DNA of 64,000 nt from Tateyamaria sp. Alg231-49 (GTDB lineage: Bacteria > Pseudomonadota > Alphaproteobacteria > Rhodobacterales > Rhodobacteraceae): positions 124,001-188,000 of the forward strand of contig NZ_FRFA01000003.1 in assembly GCF_900143535.1 (NCBI RefSeq), given 5' to 3'. Of this stretch, positions 63,763-64,000 are shown one piece after another. The translations under genes and the position numbers were made by a program. Under the pieces are notes generated by a model. It was not told where the DNA came from. It made no database searches and was given only the letters and a program-made list of their open reading frames with translations. Numbering within the stretch: the stretch's first letter is position 1; the number at the start of each line of letters is the position of its first letter.

Positions 63763-64000
63763 GCGATGCCAAGCCGCGTCTTGCCGTCGCCGTCAAGGGC
63801 TGGCCGCGCCTCTCAGAAACGTTCATCGCGCAAGAGCTGTTGGCGCTGGAGCGCGCCGGGATTGATTTCGAAATCTGGTCGCTGCGCCACCCGACAGACA
63901 CCAAAACGCATCCCTTGCATGACCAGTTGCGCGCTTCCGTCCACTACTTGCCCGAATACCTGCATGATGAACCTTTGCGAGTGCTGCGCGGCCTGTTTGC
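63759..64000 (+). CDS. Glycosyltransferase family 4-like, partial at right edge
   Basis: The first 80 residues of a gene that runs off the window. AVAVKGWPRLSETFIAQELLALERAGIDFEIWSLR is the N-terminal acceptor domain of colanic-acid/exopolysaccharide-type GT4 enzymes. The ATG overlaps the previous stop (ATGA). The catalytic C-terminal half is outside, so the assignment is tentative in detail. Confidence 0.75.
   Translation, partial: MSDAKPRLAVAVKGWPRLSETFIAQELLALERAGIDFEIWSLRHPTDTKTHPLHDQLRASVHYLPEYLHDEPLRVLRGLF

Noticed and set aside
1-64000. tRNA, rRNA, CRISPR, prophage, transposase or toxin-antitoxin genes
   Set aside because: I looked for these on both strands and saw none; a tRNAscan or profile search would be needed to exclude small cases.

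Overview
The window looks like chromosome from a marine alphaproteobacterium of the Roseobacter clade (Rhodobacteraceae). The grounds are moderately GC-rich coding DNA, tightly overlapping operons (ATGA and TAATG junctions), TRAP and tripartite tricarboxylate (TTT) transporters, agl/frc/xyl sugar ABC operons of rhizobial type, paired acyl-CoA dehydrogenases and many long antisense ORF shadows. This is inferred from gene content; there is no rRNA or marker gene to fix the genus. I see no tRNA, rRNA, insertion sequence, prophage or CRISPR array. No stretch longer than 300 bases lacks a gene.

Layout. 1-5.2 kb: a minus-strand operon (SsuD-like flavin monooxygenase, aldo/keto reductase, flavin reductase, then the TRAP small permease cut by the left edge), divergent from a GntR regulator and a Gfo/Idh/MocA oxidoreductase. 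5.3-7.2 kb: small envelope genes (glycine-zipper lipoprotein, EF-hand protein, LprI-MliC-like lysozyme-inhibitor fusion, GFA-family zinc protein). 7.3-16.6 kb: alpha-glucoside locus (beta-glucosidase, LacI repressor, aglEFGAK) with three palindromic operators. 16.6-22.6 kb: fructose locus (divergent ROK regulator, frcBCAK, fructokinase). 22.7-34.5 kb: an unusual catabolic cluster, with IclR, class III aminotransferase, TctBAC transporter, class I glutamine amidotransferase, cytochrome P450 and glutamine-synthetase-like ligase on one strand, and aldehyde dehydrogenase plus PLP amino-acid decarboxylase divergent. 34.5-46.6 kb: xylose regulon (glk-xylG-xylH-xylF, ROK regulator, xylA-xylB, rpe), interrupted by a CRTAC1-like FG-GAP protein and a di-haem peroxidase. 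46.6-51.7 kb: acyl-CoA oxidation genes and a small methyltransferase. 51.8-57.7 kb: Yej-type peptide ABC transporter. 57.7-64 kb: DEAD-box helicase, MscS-family channel and two glycosyltransferases, the last cut by the right edge.

How the genes work together. The window is mostly a carbon-acquisition region. Three sugar import systems each sit with their own regulator and entry enzymes: hydrolase plus glk, fructokinase, and xylA/xylB/rpe. The 22.7-34.5 kb cluster is the most interesting. A gamma-glutamyl ligase-like protein, a GATase-like protein and an oxygenase recall the aniline- and alkylamine-type gamma-glutamylation routes, but with a P450 as the oxygenase and with an aminotransferase, an aldehyde dehydrogenase and a decarboxylase nearby. 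Its substrate is unknown.

Non-coding structure is rich. Strong stem-loops lie after the binding-protein genes aglE and frcB, terminator-like hairpins after xylF and tctC, and three perfect hairpins between the aldehyde dehydrogenase and the decarboxylase. The two xylose promoters share a 10-mer. Two kinds of dispersed repeat occur: an iteron-like TGTGCAC element (two copies) and a terminator-like element with compensatory stem changes (three copies, one partial).
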